NCBI GenBank assembly: GCA_036513895.1
Contig: DATBYF010000061.1
Location: 1-64,000, forward strand
Length of the DNA: 64,000 nucleotides
Direction of reading: 5' to 3'
From: Palsa-147 sp036513895
Lineage (GTDB): Bacteria > Acidobacteriota > Terriglobia > Acidiferrales > UBA7541
Shown here: piece by piece, positions 25,707 to 35,602 of the stretch
Numbering within the stretch: the first letter of the stretch is position 1
Layout: each line of letters starts with the position of its first letter
Translations under genes and position numbers: made by a program
The notes under the pieces: model-generated
Seen by the model: the letters and a program-made list of their open reading frames with translations, nothing else
Told to the model about the DNA's origin: nothing
Databases searched by the model: none

Positions 25707-28181
25707 CTACTCGTATCGCAGCGCCACCATCGGGTCCACGCGCATCGCCCGTCGCGCCGGTATGTAACACGCTGCAAGCGCTACTCCGCCGAGAACTACC
25801 GCTCCCATCACAAATGTGAGCGGGTCCATTGGCGCGACGCCAAATATCAGCGTCGCGAGAAATCTGGTAAGCGCCGTAGCTCCAATAATTCCAAAGAGAA
25901 TCCCAGCGGCGGTGAGCGCCATTCCGCGGCCCAAAATCAATCTTGAAATGTGACCGGGTGCCGCACCGAGCGCCACGCGAATCCCGATTTCGCGTGTGCG
26001 CTGGCTAACGAAGTAAGCCATCACGCCGTAGATGCCAACGCCCGCAAGCAGCAGCGCGGTTCCCGCAAAAAATACGATCAGACGCATGGCGAATCGCCGC
26101 GACGCAAGAGATTCCGTTACGACGCTGTCGAGGGTTCGAACGCCGAACACCGGAAGATTCGGATCGACCGACTGGACTTCGCGGCGGATGGGCTCTGCGA
26201 GACTGTCCGGACTGGCATTCGTGCGGATGTACACGTCCAGCGCGTAGCCTGGGAATTGCATTTCAGAAAAGTAAATATGCGGTTCGTATGGCGCGTCGAG
26301 TCCGTCGGTCTTCGTTTTTCCCACAACGCCCGCGATCGTTAGCCACTTCGGATTCGGCCCTTGCAGGAATCCCGGAAGCAGGCGTTTGCCAACCGGATCT
26401 TCATTGGGCCAGAAACGCTCCGCGGCCGTTTGGTCAATCAACACCACAAGTTGGCCCGACGTATCGTCAGAGTCAGTGAAGAATCGCCCGCGAATCAGCG
26501 GCGTGCCGAGCACCCCGAAGAAATCTGGACTCACCGTGGCGAATTCAGCAGAGAGTGCGTCGCCGCTTCCGACCGGGCGGCCCTCGACAGTGAACGTGCC
26601 GCGATTTCTTTGGGTCAGAAACGGCATGCTGTTGCTTCCGATTGCCGCGTCCACGACGCCGGGCAGCGCCGTCACGCGCCGGGCTACCTCGCGCACAAAT
26701 GCCGCGCGCTTTTCTGGCGGCCGGTAAGGATCGGATTTAGGGTCGTTCGGTACCGGCAGCCAGACGCGCGCCAGAACCACATGGCTCGAACTGAATCCGG
26801 GATGCACTTCGAGAAGATTCCAGAAGCTTCTCAGAAGCAGGCCCGCGCCAACCAGCATCACCAGCGAAAGAGCAAATTCGGATACGACCAGCGCTGATAG
26901 AAAGCGATTTTGACGCGAGCCGATCCCGCTGCCTCGCGTACCTTCCTTTAGATTTTCTACCAGACGCGGATCGGATAGTTGCGCGGCCGGCGCTAGGCCG
27001 AAAAGCACGCCAGTGAGAATCGAGAGTCCCAGCGCAAACAGAAGAACGCGCGAATCCGTTCCAACTTCCGCCGCGCGGGGAAGATTCGACGGTACCATCC
27101 GCAGCAGCAAGCCCGTCAGCCACGAATTCAGAAGCAATCCAATGACGCCGCCCGCGAGCGACAGCACGATGCTCTCGGTTAGTGTTTGGCGAATCAAGCG
27201 TCCGCGCGACGCGCCGAGCGCCCGCCGCACGGCAATTTCGCGATATCTCGACGACGATCGTGCCAGCAGCAAGCTCGCGATGTTCACGCACGCAATCAGC
27301 AATACCAAACTTACCGAGCCCAGCAGCACGATCAGCATCACGTTCGAGTTTCCAACCACCTCTTTTTGCAGCGGCACGAGCCGAATCGTCCAACGCACAC
27401 TCTCGGGATAATCGGCCGGATACTGTGCTCGCAATTGCGTCGTGAACGCGTCGAGCTGCGCTTGCGCTTTGGCGATGGTCAGACCGGGCTTGAGCCGCCC
27501 GATGCCTCCGGGAATCATTCGAATCGCGCGCGATGGCGGCACGGGAAACGGCGCAGCCACAAAGCCCGCGGCGACCCACACATCCACATCGTGTTCGAGA
27601 GTAGCGCCCGGATGGCGAAAACCTGGCGGCATCACGCCGACGATCCGGTAAAGGTCTGAATCCAGTCGTATTGGTCTGCCGATGACGCCCGGATCAGCGC
27701 CAAACATTCCTCGCCACAAACTGTCGCTGATCACCGCGGCTTCCGCGAATCCCAGTTGATGATCTTCGGGCTGGATCACCCGGCCCAACTCTACCTTGGC
27801 TCCAAGCAGCGTGAAGTAATTGAAGCTCACGCCTTGCGCTTCCACGCGTTCCGGTTTTTCAGCGCCGGTCACGTTCGCATTGATCGGCCACACCGCTGAA
27901 ACCTGATCGAAGACGCCCGATCTCTTCTCCAAGTCGTCGAGCTCCGGCTGCGACATGCCCTCATCCGTCAAGCCCAATCCCGGCAGGTCATCTTTTATTG
28001 CAACAAGTTGCTCGGGGTGATTAAACGGCAGCGGGCGCAGCAATACGGCGTCAACAACCGAAAAAATCGCTGCATTCGCGCCAATGCCGATGGCGAGCGT
28101 CAGCACCGCAATCGCCGTGAATCCCGGCGCTTTGCGAAGCATTCGAAGCGCATATTTGATGTCTTGCGTTAAACCGCCCAT
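25707..28181 (-). CDS. ADOP-type ABC permease C (duplicated MacB/FtsX)
   Basis: An 824-aa duplicated MacB/FtsX permease. The start MGGLTQDIKYALRML at 28181 has AAGGAG upstream; a longer frame to 28277 is highly charged and not family-like. The sequence contains LAIGIGANAAIFSVVDAVLLRPLPF, YREIAVRRALGASRGRLIRQTL, LIDQTAAERFWPNEDPVGK and TREIGIRVALGAAPGHISRLIL, ending ARRAMRVDPMVALRYE. It sits 55 bp before ADOP D in the direction of transcription and 108 bp after ADOP B. There is no ATPase next to it, the 'orphan' condition after which the family is named. Confidence 0.92.
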   Translation of the reverse strand: MGGLTQDIKYALRMLRKAPGFTAIAVLTLAIGIGANAAIFSVVDAVLLRPLPFNHPEQLVAIKDDLPGLGLTDEGMSQPELDDLEKRSGVFDQVSAVWPINANVTGAEKPERVEAQGVSFNYFTLLGAKVELGRVIQPEDHQLGFAEAAVISDSLWRGMFGADPGVIGRPIRLDSDLYRIVGVMPPGFRHPGATLEHDVDVWVAAGFVAAPFPVPPSRAIRMIPGGIGRLKPGLTIAKAQAQLDAFTTQLRAQYPADYPESVRWTIRLVPLQKEVVGNSNVMLIVLLGSVSLVLLIACVNIASLLLARSSSRYREIAVRRALGASRGRLIRQTLTESIVLSLAGGVIGLLLNSWLTGLLLRMVPSNLPRAAEVGTDSRVLLFALGLSILTGVLFGLAPAAQLSDPRLVENLKEGTRGSGIGSRQNRFLSALVVSEFALSLVMLVGAGLLLRSFWNLLEVHPGFSSSHVVLARVWLPVPNDPKSDPYRPPEKRAAFVREVARRVTALPGVVDAAIGSNSMPFLTQRNRGTFTVEGRPVGSGDALSAEFATVSPDFFGVLGTPLIRGRFFTDSDDTSGQLVVLIDQTAAERFWPNEDPVGKRLLPGFLQGPNPKWLTIAGVVGKTKTDGLDAPYEPHIYFSEMQFPGYALDVYIRTNASPDSLAEPIRREVQSVDPNLPVFGVRTLDSVVTESLASRRFAMRLIVFFAGTALLLAGVGIYGVMAYFVSQRTREIGIRVALGAAPGHISRLILGRGMALTAAGILFGIIGATALTRFLATLIFGVAPMDPLTFVMGAVVLGGVALAACYIPARRAMRVDPMVALRYE

Positions 28182-28289
28182 CCTGACATCTCCTTCGCCC
28201 CTGCGCCCCGCCCCTGGGTCGCTTCCTTTCTCTTCTCGATCCTCCATTTGGACTGCGCACGGCCGATTCCCGCTCAATCAGCCCGCGGT

Positions 28290-30725
28290 TTATTCGTATC
28301 GCAACGCCACCATGGGATCCACACGCGTCGCCCGCCTCGCCGGGATATACGCGGCAAATGCCGCAGCCAGCGTGACAAGCGCAACAACAGCCACAAACGT
28401 CGGGGGATCGGTCGCGCTTACTCCAAACAGCAAGCTGCTCATTCCCTGCGTCACCGCAAGCGCCACCAGAGCTCCAACGGCCGCACCGACGCCAGCCAGC
28501 TTGAATCCAGCGCCCACGATCAGCCGAAGCACATCGCGCTGTTGCGCTCCGAGCGCGATGCGGACGCCGATTTCCCGGTATCGCTGGCTCACCGTGTACG
28601 ACAGCAGTCCATAAATCCCCAGCGCCGCAAGGAAGACTCCCAATCCCCCAAGCAACGAGGCGATGGCCGCCGCCGTGCGATTCGCAAACATGGATGCGTG
28701 GAGCAATTCGGTGAGATCATCGCTTTCAATCGGCTGCACTTTCGAATCCAGCGACTGCGCGACGTCATGCACCATCCCGATCACCGTGGACGCCGGCAAT
28801 TGCGAGCGCACCAGAATATTGGCGTCCGTGTCATCCGTTTGCAGCTCAGGCATGTACACAAACGGCTCAGGTTCCTCGTTCACGCGGTGATACTTGATGT
28901 CGTGCGCGACGCCAGCCACCGTTCTCCACTCGCCCCAAAGTTTCACGGTGTGGCCCGTGGGATCTTGTCCCGGCCAGAATCGCTTCGCCATCGTCTGATT
29001 GACGATCATCACTTTGGGCGCGCGGTTTCGATCTTGTTCGCCAAAGTCGCGTCCTTCGACGATGGGAATTTGCATCGTTTGGAAATAATCGGCGCCGACG
29101 ACGTTGAGATCGATGCGCATATCTTCATTCGGGCCCGGCGTAAAACCTTCGACTTGGATAAACGTGTACTGGCGCCCCGTGAACCACAGCGGCACGTACC
29201 GTTCGGAACTTGCCGATTCAACTCCCGGCATCGATCGCACGCGCTCAAGCATGCGATCAAAATAATTCGTGCCCCGCTCACCCGAGTATCCATTTCCACG
29301 AAGATCAAACGCCGCGAGCACAACATGGTTAGCGTTGAATCCGGGCCCCGCCGCTTCCGCGTTTCGCATGCTGCGCAAGAGAAGCCCCGCGGTTACCAAT
29401 AGCACCGTCGCGAGCGCGACTTCGGCGATCACCAGCACGTCGCGCAGGCGATGGCCGCTCGCGCTCGCCGCCCGTCCGCCTTCCTTGAGCGACTGATTCA
29501 AATCCGTCTTCGATCCGCGCAAAGCCGGCACGAGTCCAAACACAATTCCTGTCGCAAGAGATAGCAGCAAAGTGAATCCGAGCACGGGCCCGCTAATTCC
29601 GCTCGTGAATGCGATGGGCAAATGCGTGGCGGGCATTAGAACTTTAAGTAGATTTACGCCCCAGAGCGCGAGCAGCGCTCCTCCGGCCCCGCCCACGAGC
29701 GCCAGCACCAGGCATTCGCTCAGCAGCAACCGCACCAACCGCTTACGGTCCGCCCCCATTGCCGAGCGAATCGCCATTTCTCTTTCACGGGCCGTCGCGC
29801 GAGCGAGCAAGAGATTTGCCACATTGACGCACGCGATCAAAAGCACCAGCGCCGCAGCAATCATCAGAAATCCCAGCACGCTGCGAAGAAAATCCTGCAC
29901 GCCATAGTGCGCCTTCCATACCGGCGCCAACGCAACTCCGATATTCTTGTTTGTATCTGGATATTCCCGCGCGAGATTCCCTGCGATCGTCGCCATCTCC
30001 GCTTGCGCCTGTGCCATCGTCACTCCCGGCCGCAGCCGCCCCATGATGTGCACGAAAGTCGGCGAGCGTTCCGCGATGTCTTCCCCCGGCAACGCTTGCG
30101 GCTGCATCATCATCGGGACCCAGTATTCGGCCGCGATTCCGACAATCGTGCCGTAGAACCCCTGCGGCGCGACGCCAATCACGGTGAACGGGTGCGTGTT
30201 GATGTGCACCACCCGCCCCACAATATTGGGGTCCGAGCCAAATTGCCGCGCCCAAAGTCCCTGGCTGAGAACGATATAAGGATCCGAGTTCAACGCTTGA
30301 TTCGGCGAAGAATGAAATGTCTGTCCAATCGCCGGTCGCACCCCGAGCACATCGAAATAATTCTCCGTGACGATCAGACCCCACACTCGATTCGCCGGCG
30401 CATCCTCTCGAACGCTTAAATCCGCGCCCACAAATTCGAAGCCGATGAGCGCTGAAAAAACATGATTCTGATCGCGAAAATCTTTGTAATCGGGATACGA
30501 ACTAGTGTGCAATTCGCCGGTGGGCATCACGGTTTCCGCAACCACCAACTGATTTGCCTGCGCCACGCCCGGCAGCGGATTCAGCAGCACGCCGCGAATC
30601 CAGCTGAACACGGTCGCATTTCCGCCGATTCCCACAACCAGCGTCAACACCGCGACGATCGTGAACCCGGGACTCTTGCGCAACATTCGCAGCGCGTACA
30701 TCACGTCCTGCCAAATCGTGATCAT
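28290..30725 (-). CDS. ADOP-type ABC permease B (duplicated MacB/FtsX)
   Basis: An 811-aa duplicated MacB/FtsX permease starting MITIWQDVMYALRML (AAGGG 8 nt upstream). Conserved blocks are VVGIGGNATVFSWIRGVLLNPLP, EREMAIRSAMGADRKRLVRLLL, MIVNQTMAKRFWPGQDPTGH and YREIGVRIALGAQQRDVLRLIV, ending ARRATRVDPMVALRYE. It begins 33 bp downstream of the receiver-phosphatase gene, so this regulator and permease are likely co-transcribed. It diverges more in its N-terminal core from the other five than they do from each other, by eye. Confidence 0.92.
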   Translation of the reverse strand: MITIWQDVMYALRMLRKSPGFTIVAVLTLVVGIGGNATVFSWIRGVLLNPLPGVAQANQLVVAETVMPTGELHTSSYPDYKDFRDQNHVFSALIGFEFVGADLSVREDAPANRVWGLIVTENYFDVLGVRPAIGQTFHSSPNQALNSDPYIVLSQGLWARQFGSDPNIVGRVVHINTHPFTVIGVAPQGFYGTIVGIAAEYWVPMMMQPQALPGEDIAERSPTFVHIMGRLRPGVTMAQAQAEMATIAGNLAREYPDTNKNIGVALAPVWKAHYGVQDFLRSVLGFLMIAAALVLLIACVNVANLLLARATAREREMAIRSAMGADRKRLVRLLLSECLVLALVGGAGGALLALWGVNLLKVLMPATHLPIAFTSGISGPVLGFTLLLSLATGIVFGLVPALRGSKTDLNQSLKEGGRAASASGHRLRDVLVIAEVALATVLLVTAGLLLRSMRNAEAAGPGFNANHVVLAAFDLRGNGYSGERGTNYFDRMLERVRSMPGVESASSERYVPLWFTGRQYTFIQVEGFTPGPNEDMRIDLNVVGADYFQTMQIPIVEGRDFGEQDRNRAPKVMIVNQTMAKRFWPGQDPTGHTVKLWGEWRTVAGVAHDIKYHRVNEEPEPFVYMPELQTDDTDANILVRSQLPASTVIGMVHDVAQSLDSKVQPIESDDLTELLHASMFANRTAAAIASLLGGLGVFLAALGIYGLLSYTVSQRYREIGVRIALGAQQRDVLRLIVGAGFKLAGVGAAVGALVALAVTQGMSSLLFGVSATDPPTFVAVVALVTLAAAFAAYIPARRATRVDPMVALRYE

Positions 30726-30758
30726 TCGCCGGACCCTTTCGCTCCAATCGCCTTCTTG

Positions 30759-31979
30759 CTAATCGTTCACAGAAACAACGAGAAGCGTCGCGTCGTCTTC
30801 CAATTCGCCGCTTGAAAATCTCTCGACGCCGCTCATCACATCCTTCAATAGTTTTTTAGCGCTTCGATCGCCGTCGGCACCGGAGCTGCGCAGCAAGCCG
30901 GCTTCGCCGAATTCCTCTCCGTCGGCGTCGTGCGCTTCCACAACTCCATCGGTAAAGAGAACGAGCCTGTCGCCCGGCTCGAGATAAATCTCGCCGCCAT
31001 CGAATTTATCGCCCGGGAAGATGCCCAGGACGCCGCCACCTTCGCGCAACCGTTCTGTCTGGGCGGCGCGTCGCATAACTACTGGCGCCGGATGTCCCGC
31101 ATTGCAATATCGCAAGCGCTTGCTTTGCCGATCGAGAACCGCGAAGAAAAATGTAATGAACCGCCCGTCCGTGATATTCCTGCACATCAATTCGTTGATC
31201 AGCGAGCAGAGAGTTTCCGGTGCGAGCGAGCCCGAAGCCAGCCCGCGCACCGTCGCCTGAAGATTCGACATCAGCAGCGCAGCGGGCAATCCCTTTCCTG
31301 CAACATCCGCGATGCAGAACGCCAGCGTCTGCTCGTCGAATTGCAGCACGTCGTAATAGTCGCCGCCCACCACGCGCGCCGGCCGCCACGTCGCCGCAAT
31401 TTCGTATCCGGCGGCCTGCGGAATCTCCGCCGGAAGCAATCCTTGCTGGATTCGCAACGCCTCTTCGACTTCGCGCTCTTGCCATCGCAGCTTCTCGGCA
31501 ATCTCGATTCGCCGCAATTCGTCCTCTCGCTCGTGGCGCTGCGCTTCCCGCCGCTGCCGCCCGACGGCGACTTGCTTCTCCAAAATATCCAGCAGCCGCG
31601 CATTCACCCACGGCTTCTCGACGAAATCGCCCACACCGTGCTGCATTGCCTCGACGGCCAGCCCGACGCTGCCCCATCCCGTCATCACCACCACGGGCGG
31701 CCGATTGTCGCGCGATTGAATCCTGTTCAGCAGCTCGATACCTTCGCGCCCCGATGTCGTATCGCGCGCGTAATTCAAATCCATCAGCACCAGATCGAAA
31801 TCGCGCGAATCGAGCGCCGAAAGAATTCCCGCCGGCGAAGATGCGCTCTCGATCTCGTACCCGTTGCTCTTGAGCAGCAGGCGCAATGCTTCCAGAACAT
31901 CCGGCTGATCATCCGCAATGAGAATTTTCGGGCTCACGCGCGCTTCCGGTTCGACCAATTCTTGGGCTGTAGTATTCAT
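30759..31979 (-). CDS. Response regulator with PP2C (SpoIIE/RsbU-type) phosphatase output
   Basis: A 406-aa receiver-phosphatase. Residues about 18-135 are a receiver with phosphoacceptor D67 (LVLMDLNYARD). A coiled-coil linker rich in Arg/Glu follows (about 140-190), then a SpoIIE-type PP2C domain with the metal ligands in VVGGDYYDV, CIADVAGKGLPAALL, CNAGHPAPVV, VLFTDGVVEA and ELEDDATLLVV. Such proteins usually dephosphorylate an anti-anti-sigma factor, starting a partner-switching cascade. No STAS or anti-sigma gene is present in the window. The receiver is strikingly similar to that of the sigma-54 activator at 14392-15825, including the unusual LNYARDTTSG stretch. The ATG at 31979 is used; an upstream extension to 32057 adds a hydrophobic stretch of doubtful reality. 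Confidence 0.88.
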   Translation of the reverse strand: MNTTAQELVEPEARVSPKILIADDQPDVLEALRLLLKSNGYEIESASSPAGILSALDSRDFDLVLMDLNYARDTTSGREGIELLNRIQSRDNRPPVVVMTGWGSVGLAVEAMQHGVGDFVEKPWVNARLLDILEKQVAVGRQRREAQRHEREDELRRIEIAEKLRWQEREVEEALRIQQGLLPAEIPQAAGYEIAATWRPARVVGGDYYDVLQFDEQTLAFCIADVAGKGLPAALLMSNLQATVRGLASGSLAPETLCSLINELMCRNITDGRFITFFFAVLDRQSKRLRYCNAGHPAPVVMRRAAQTERLREGGGVLGIFPGDKFDGGEIYLEPGDRLVLFTDGVVEAHDADGEEFGEAGLLRSSGADGDRSAKKLLKDVMSGVERFSSGELEDDATLLVVSVND

Positions 31980-32207
31980 AGCAATTCTGCAGGCCAGTCC
32001 GAAGAGAACAAAAATCCCCCTCAGCGCCCGTAGAAGTAACGGCACTTCTGCAACCACGACATAACCGATATAAGTTGTTTGTTTATATTAAGTTGCAACA
32101 GTCAGTGAGATTGGTATTCGCGCCTCGTGACCACTTGCGGGATACTCTCGTCCCGAAATCGGACACCGGGAAAATACTCATTACGACGCTATTTCGGATC
32201 TATCCGA

Positions 32208-34636
32208 TTACTCGTATCGCAGCGCAACGATAGGATCCACATGCATCGCCCGCCGCGCCGGAAAATAACACGCCAGCAGTGCCACGCCGGCGAGCGCGGC
32301 TACCCCGCCGCCAAAGCTGATCAGGTCGGTTGCGCTTACGCCGAATAGCAGACTCGCGAGCAGCCGGGCGACGGCAAATGTCAGCGGCAACCCGATCGCG
32401 ATTCCGATGGCAGTGAGCACAAGTCCGCGCGAGATGAGCATCCGCATCACATCGCTCGGCCGCGCTCCCAGCGCCAGCCGCACGCCAATTTCATGCGTGC
32501 GCTCCGTCACCGCATAGGCCATCACGCCGTAGACGCCCACCGATGCGAGCACCAGTGCGATCAGACCAAGAACGCCCATATTCGCGGCGACGTAAGAGAA
32601 ACCCACGATCGAGTTAGAGATCACTCGGTCGAGCGTCATCGCGTCGTACACCGGCTGATCCGGATCAACGCTTGCAACGCGGCTGCGAATTGCCGGAATC
32701 ATTCCTCGCGGATCGCTCATCGTCCGCACCACCAGGTACGTGTCCGCGTAGCTCTGCTGTTGATAGGGTAGATAAATCGCGTAGGGTGGATTGCGATCTA
32801 GGATTTGGTAAGTGACGTCGCTCACTACACCGGCAATCGTGAGCCACGGGCCCGCCTCATCATCGCGGCCCATCTTGATGTGTCGCCCGAGCGCACTCTC
32901 TCCCGGCCAGAATCGCCGCGCCAATGATTCGCTGACAATCGCAACTCCCGTCCGATCGGCACCATCCGCGTTCGTGAATTCGCGGCCTTCGCGCAGCGCT
33001 ACGTGCAACAGCCGGAAGTACGATGGACTAATCGTCTCGCGATTCGCTGTACGGTATTCGCCAGGGCGCGCCGGCTGGCCTTCGACGCTGAAATCATCCG
33101 AAGCTCCACCAATGCCGAACGGAACCACAGACACAAGCGCAGCATCTTTTACACCCGGTACGATACCGACCGACTGCAGCACCCGATCGTAGAATGCAGC
33201 TTGCTGTGCCGAATTCTTGTATTTCGATTCCGGGAGCGTCATTCGCATCGTCAGTACGCTTTGCGGCTCGAAATTGAAATTCATTCTGAACATTGCGTTC
33301 ACGCCCTTCACCATAAGCGCGGCGCCCACTAGTAGCACCAGCGAAAGAGCAATCTCCGCAACCACGAACGCGCTTCGCATTCGCTGGCGTGCGCGGCCTC
33401 CGGTCGTTCCCCGCCCAATTTCTTTGAGCGATTCAACAAGATCCGGCCGCGATCCCTGCAGCGCCGGCGCAAGTCCCGCGAGGATTCCGACGATCACCGT
33501 GATAGCCAGCGTGTAAATGAAAGTGTCGCGATCGAGTTTGATTGAGCTCCATGCCGGAATGTAGCGCGCTACTTCCGGCGGCATGTTTTTCACAATCAGT
33601 TCGATCCCCCACTCGCCGATCAGCAAACCAAACCCAGCTCCCGCGAATGCAAGCAACAGACTTTCAGCGAGTAGCTGCCGGATAATTCGCCAGCGGCTTG
33701 CGCCCAGCGCTCGTCGCACCGCGATTTCTTTTTGCCGGCCCACGCTTCGCGCGAGAAGCAGGTTCGCAACATTCGCGCACGCAATCAGCAGAACGAACCC
33801 AACCGCTCCGAGCAAAACCAGCGAATATTCGACGCTCAGAAGTCCCGCCGCGTAAAGCCGCAAAGGCATAATCCAAATGCTCCATCCCGTTTCCGTCTTC
33901 GGATAATTCGCCTGCGCCCTCTTCTGCAGGATGTCCATTTCCGCCTGAGCCTGCGCCACGGTTACTCCGGGTTTCAGCAGCGCCATCGAAACCACGTAGC
34001 GAGAATCGCGCACGGCCTTTTCGTCCCGCTCATCGCCAGCGGCGTCCAGATTTGCGTGCTCATCGGAAAAGAAAAATCGCGCGGCATCACGCCCACAACA
34101 TCGTAGCTGCGCCCGCCGAGCGTGACCCTCTTACCCACGACTTGCGGGTCCGACGAGAATCGCCGCTCCCACAGTCCGTAACTCAAAATAGCTTCTTGCC
34201 CGCGCCCCGCTTCGGTTTCTTCGGCGGAAAATGTCCGCCCCAGCAGCGGCTTGGCGCTGATCATATTGAACAAATCAGCCGAGATTTTTGCCCCTTGTAG
34301 TTTTTCGGGGTCGCCGTTCCCCGTCAAATTGAACGAACTCCATTGGAACGCGCCGATTTGCTCGAACGACCGGCTCTGCTTTTGCCAATCGAGATAATCC
34401 GCAGGAGAGGGATATTCCCAGCCTTGGGTGTCGCCAGGTGTGCGATTGAAAAGCATGACGATCCGATTGAGATGCGGAAACGCCACCGGCTTGCGCAGGA
34501 ATGCATCAGCCACGCTGAAGATCGCAGTGTTCGCCCCGATTCCAAGCGCCAGCGCAATAACCGCCAGTGCAGTGAATCCCCGGCTCTTCAGCAGCGTTCG
34601 AAACGCGTAGCGAAAATCCTGAAGCAGCGCGTTCAT
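32208..34636 (-). pseudogene. ADOP-type ABC permease A, single-base frameshift
   Basis: Two frames together make one ADOP. The N-terminal part (34636 down to about 34027) starts MNALLQDFRYAFRTLLKSRGF and runs to WTPLAMSG. The C-terminal part continues in another frame from DEKAVRDSRYVVSMALLKPG to the family ending ARRAMHVDPIVALRYE at 32208. The switch maps to a run of three C on the plus strand (34025-34027). One extra base there (GGGG instead of GGG in the coding sense) rejoins the frames and gives a length of 2430 nt, a normal 809-aa permease. There is no other damage, so this is either a recent mutation, a sequencing or assembly homopolymer error, or less likely a programmed shift. Confidence 0.85.
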
Positions 34637-34844
34637 GATGAACCGCCTCTCCTACTCACATCTCAACGCAACAGCTAGGCAAATACGACGCGGCTTCAGC
34701 CGGGCAGCATTGATTTTTCCCGCGCTCTCGCAACTTCGACGGCGCCACGCACACACATACCGTCGCGGATGCCAAAATCGGCGACCGGGTCAATAAATCG
34801 CTATAAGCGCGAACAACGCGCAAATGTTCAATGAATAGTTGGCG

Positions 34845-35555
34845 CTAAACGCTTTCAACCTTCGCGCCAATCGTATCTTCGACAATTCTTCCGTCGAAAA
34901 GATGGATCGAGCGATCCGCGATTTGCGCGTAGCGCGGGTCGTGCGTGACCATGCATATCGTCGCGCCCTCGCGATGCAGCTGCCGCAGCAATTCCATCAC
35001 GGCTTCGCTGTTCTTCGAGTCGAGGTTTCCGGTCGGCTCGTCCGCCAGTAGGATGGACGGCTGTCCGACCAGCGCTCTCGCAACGGCCACGCGCTGTTGC
35101 TGGCCGCCCGATAGCTGCGAAGGGTAATGCTTCATGCGGTGCGCCATTCCCACGCGCTCGAGCACTTCCTGCACGCGCTTTTTGCGCTCGGCGGAAGGCA
35201 TGCTCCGGTAGGTCAGCGGTAACTCGACGTTCTCGAATACGGTCAAGTCGCCGATGAGATTGAACGCCTGAAATATAAATCCGATTTCGCGATTGCGGAT
35301 TCGCGTGCGATCCGATAGCGAGAGGTTCGACACGGCCTGCTTATTGATCCAGTAGCCGCCTTCACTCGGCGAATCGAGCAGCCCCAGAATCGAGAGCAGC
35401 GTTGATTTGCCGCAGCCCGATGGCCCGGCGATCGAAAGGAATTCGCCGTTCTGAATCTCGAGATGCACTCCCGCCAGCGCGTGCGTCTCTACTTCATCCG
35501 TATAGAAAACTTTCGTCACGCCTTCCAGCCGGATCAATGCTTCGGTATTCGCCAT
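34845..35555 (-). CDS. ABC transporter ATPase 1, MacB/LolD type
   Basis: A 236-aa nucleotide-binding subunit of the MacB/LolD/FtsE family with canonical motifs: Walker A GPSGCGKS, Q-loop IFQAFNLIGDLTV, signature LSGGQQQRVAVARA, Walker B ILLADEPTGN, D-loop NLDS and H-loop MVTHDPRYAQ. The ATG at 35555 has GAGGAG upstream; 27 further in-frame codons to 35636 overlap the adaptor stop region and are rejected. It follows the HlyD-type adaptor by 47 bp and precedes ADOP A by 208 bp. Adaptor, ATPase and permease together make a complete MacAB-like tripartite unit apart from an outer-membrane channel, which is not in the window. Confidence 0.93.
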   Translation of the reverse strand: MANTEALIRLEGVTKVFYTDEVETHALAGVHLEIQNGEFLSIAGPSGCGKSTLLSILGLLDSPSEGGYWINKQAVSNLSLSDRTRIRNREIGFIFQAFNLIGDLTVFENVELPLTYRSMPSAERKKRVQEVLERVGMAHRMKHYPSQLSGGQQQRVAVARALVGQPSILLADEPTGNLDSKNSEAVMELLRQLHREGATICMVTHDPRYAQIADRSIHLFDGRIVEDTIGAKVESV

Positions 35556-35602
35556 GCTCGCGCTCCTCTTGAATATCTTCGCGCCGCTTTCGCGCCCGCA
35601 AT

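Noticed and set aside
31979..32010. Sigma-54-like TGGCCTGCAGAATTGCT upstream of the receiver-phosphatase
   Set aside because: GG-to-GC spacing is 11 instead of 10, the -24 box is poor, and it touches the start codon.
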